Shown here piece by piece: positions 5,336-5,497 of a DNA stretch of 5,497 nucleotides. Every line of letters starts with the position of its first letter. The stretch's first letter is position 1. The stretch is from Paracoccaceae bacterium (lineage in GTDB: Bacteria; Pseudomonadota; Alphaproteobacteria; Rhodobacterales; Rhodobacteraceae): positions 1 to 5,497 of the forward strand of contig PXES01000365.1 of NCBI GenBank assembly GCA_003564655.1, read 5' to 3'. A program made the position numbers and the translations under genes. Under the pieces are notes generated by a model. It did not search any database and had not been told where the DNA came from. It worked only from the letters and a program-made list of their open reading frames with translations.

Positions 5336-5497
5336 ATGACTCCTTTCGCCGCCCCGATTGCCGAGCAGATCTGGGACATGAAATACCGCCTGAAGGCCCC
5401 GGGCGGGGCGCCCATCGACGCCACCGTGGACGACAGCTGGCGCCGGGTCGCCCGCGCGCTGGCCGCGGTCGAGGCCGAGCCCGCGCTGTGGGAAGAC
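5336..5497 (+). CDS. nrdJ: adenosylcobalamin-dependent ribonucleoside-diphosphate reductase (class II), N-terminal 54 codons
   Basis: The frame from ATG 5336 is open to the window edge. The peptide begins MTPFAAPIAEQIWDMKYRLK and continues with a TVDDSWRRVARALAAVE segment, which I recognise as the start of the class II (vitamin B12-dependent) ribonucleotide reductase of Alphaproteobacteria. The IWDMKYR and T-V-D/E-D-S/T-WRRVA segments are the tell-tale conserved parts. The full enzyme is much longer (typically over 700, often about 1,200 residues), uses adenosylcobalamin to make the thiyl radical, and reduces ribonucleotides to deoxyribonucleotides with or without oxygen. The catalytic cysteines lie outside the window. 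The start is supported by the family-like N-terminus and the promoter 36 bp upstream; the ribosome site is weak (a short AGG about 8 nt before the ATG). Confidence 0.88.
   Translation, partial: MTPFAAPIAEQIWDMKYRLKAPGGAPIDATVDDSWRRVARALAAVEAEPALWED

Noticed and set aside
4012..5424. 470-codon open frame on the minus strand across both paralogues and the nrdJ start
   Set aside because: It is antisense to two well-supported genes and to nrdJ, its product is Arg/Pro/His/Gln-rich with no recognisable domain, and its internal repeats simply mirror the gene duplication.

Overview
The window is GC-rich DNA that reads as chromosomal sequence of an alphaproteobacterium, most likely of the Rhodobacterales (Roseobacter/Rhodobacter type). 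This rests on recognition without a database search: the N-terminus of a B12-dependent ribonucleotide reductase, a DUF1489 protein (a family I know from Alphaproteobacteria), AAGGCTTTTG/CAAAAGCCTT intergenic hairpins, and a TTGAC-N17-TATCCT promoter.

Layout. (1) 1-1862 (+): the C-terminal roughly 60% of an RND efflux permease, cut by the left edge. (2) 1863-2009: a convergent intergenic gap holding a 52-bp near-perfect palindrome that can also fold as two tandem hairpins. (3) 2010-2756 (-): a classical NAD(H)-type short-chain dehydrogenase. (4) 2854-3291 (-): a DUF1489 protein, upstream of the SDR on the same strand with a 97-bp gap. (5) 3292-3523: a divergent control region with an inverted repeat, a possible leaderless promoter for DUF1489 and a TTGACA box facing right. 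(6) 3524-4324 and 4486-5253 (+): two tandem paralogues, each an N-terminal GYF_2 (DUF4339) domain, a Pro/Arg-rich linker and a C-terminal DUF805 membrane domain. (7) 5336-5497 (+): the first 54 codons of nrdJ, running off the right edge and preceded by a good promoter.

The genes are housekeeping or accessory singletons rather than one pathway: drug/solute efflux, a redox enzyme of unknown substrate, a conserved unknown protein, a duplicated membrane-protein pair of unknown role, and deoxynucleotide synthesis. I see no mobile element, CRISPR array, tRNA, rRNA or defence cassette. The most notable points are the tandem GYF_2-DUF805 duplication, whose last 30 coding bases are identical and whose homology continues past the stop codon, and the 52-bp palindrome with mutually exclusive folds. 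I do not find convincing evidence of a new multi-gene system.
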